Assembly (NCBI GenBank): GCA_003136185.1
Contig: PLDN01000129.1
Coordinates: forward strand, 1 to 46,598
Direction: 5' to 3'
DNA from: Acidimicrobiaceae bacterium
Lineage (GTDB): Bacteria > Actinomycetota > Acidimicrobiia > Acidimicrobiales > Bog-793
Length of the DNA stretch: 46,598 nucleotides
Part shown: piece by piece, positions 45,537 through 46,598 of the stretch
How positions within the stretch are numbered: position 1 is the stretch's first letter
How the letters are laid out: each line of letters starts with the position of its first letter
Translations under genes and position numbers: made by a program
The notes under the pieces: model-generated
Told to the model about the DNA's origin: nothing
The model's database searches: none
What the model saw: only the letters and a program-made list of their open reading frames with translations

Positions 45537-46598
45537 CGCTCTGACACCCAGGCGAGAATGGACATCGGGAAGGTGCGCGCGACCTCACGGACTTTCCAGC
45601 GGCCGTGCCCGAGATCGATCAGCTCGTAGACGGTGGCACGGCTAGGTGGCGAGGCGTCCGAGCCGAGGTGGGGTCCCATCGGAGGGAGCACGCGTGCGTC
45701 GACGCCGGAGACCTTGAGCTCGTAGCCGACGGCCTCGGTGAGCGCCCACGTGGGAAGGCCGTTCGGCAGCAGGTGATCGGCAGGTTCGACGACCAACGGG
45801 CCGTGAGCGCCGGAGCGCTCGATGGTTGTCGCGATCGGGCCCACCGCACGAGCCACCTCCCATCCCCCGATGATCGCGTCCGAATGCGGCAGGTCCGGAA
45901 CAAGCGAGGTGACCGACCAGGCCCCGGCCGCCGCTAGGCCGGCGACGGCCATGACGCCTGCGCCCCGCGCAACGCGGGCCACCCCGTCGGTCGAGCGCGC
46001 CTTCGCGAGACCACGACAAAGCTCCACGATCCCCCATACGATCGCCGCATCGAGCACCATCCCGACGGGCCACAACGCAACGTCGCCGTAGGTCAAGATC
46101 GCTGTCTGGGAAGTCGCGATCGAGCCCATCGTCCAGGCGAGAGCGAGGCCCGAGATCGAAGCGATACACGCCAGGCCGCCGAGACCCGTCCGCCGCGTGA
46201 GCAGGGCGACCACGCCGATCACGAGCGAGACGATGATGAGAACCAGGCCGGTCGCTGACGACCCGATCAAAAGCGCCGACATGAACCGCTCGTCCGGCGC
46301 GAGCGTCCCGATCGGGGGCACCGGGTGAGTCCAGGCTGGCCAGATGCCGGCGGCCCGCCCGATCGCTTGCAGCCCGCTCGAGATGCCGCGGCTCTGGCCC
46401 TGGTGGGCGAGGTTGCGCAGGAGCGCCGTCACGTTGCCCGGATGGTCGGCCAGCTGCTCGATAGCGGTCGGTAGCAGGCTCAACACGCCAACGACCACGC
46501 CGGCAGCCAGGCTCACAAGCGAGGGCCGCCAGACTGCCGCCCCCGCTCCGGCCGCCCGCCCCGCCCCGCCCGTCGCCCCCGCCGGCTGGGCCGGCGGC
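45533..46598 (-). CDS. polytopic membrane protein (tandem paralog B), 5' end outside window
   Basis: Frame open past the GTG at 46516 to the window edge through Gly/Ala-rich codons; 'HPGNVTALLRNLAHQGQSRGISSGLQAIG' parallels paralog A. Confidence 0.72.
   Translation of the reverse strand, partial: PPAQPAGATGGAGRAAGAGAAVWRPSLVSLAAGVVVGVLSLLPTAIEQLADHPGNVTALLRNLAHQGQSRGISSGLQAIGRAAGIWPAWTHPVPPIGTLAPDERFMSALLIGSSATGLVLIIVSLVIGVVALLTRRTGLGGLACIASISGLALAWTMGSIATSQTAILTYGDVALWPVGMVLDAAIVWGIVELCRGLAKARSTDGVARVARGAGVMAVAGLAAAGAWSVTSLVPDLPHSDAIIGGWEVARAVGPIATTIERSGAHGPLVVEPADHLLPNGLPTWALTEAVGYELKVSGVDARVLPPMGPHLGSDASPPSRATVYELIDLGHGRWKVREVARTFPMSILAWVSER

Overview
The window is about 46.6 kb of high-GC actinobacterial-type chromosome (gene style suggests an F420-using, Acidimicrobiia-like lineage; this is inference). 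No rRNA, tRNA, CRISPR array, transposase or phage gene was recognised. Left to right: a VOC/glyoxalase fragment; an amino-sugar recycling cluster (SIS protein, nagA, GlcNAc kinase) next to recO and uppS; a precorrin-2 dehydrogenase divergent from a sulfur-assimilation operon (cysH, sulfite reductase, ferredoxin-FrhB-type F420 oxidoreductase, small unknown protein); a histidine-utilisation operon (hutH-hutU-hutF-[polytopic membrane protein]-hutI); a partly decayed stretch with an orphan SGNH-domain fragment, a lipoprotein and a sigma-factor/lipoprotein chimeric ORF; two methyltransferases; a large S53 (sedolisin/kumamolisin) protease with IPT/TIG and Fn3 regions; an AddB-like/AddA-like/D12 adenine methyltransferase operon; and an envelope/glycan region (acyltransferase-SGNH, GT2-methyltransferase fusion, several large membrane proteins). 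The strongest candidate for an undescribed system is the sulfur operon. It looks like a split, bacterial version of F420-dependent sulfite reductase, with an IscR/Rrf2-like operator upstream and a CysH that has lost one canonical Fe-S cysteine. Other notable points are the AddAB-methyltransferase operon, the sigma/lipoprotein fusion remnant, a 17-bp duplication that separates two otherwise in-frame genes, and frequent low-complexity insertions and minisatellite-like repeats. All family calls are made by eye from motifs, without database searches.
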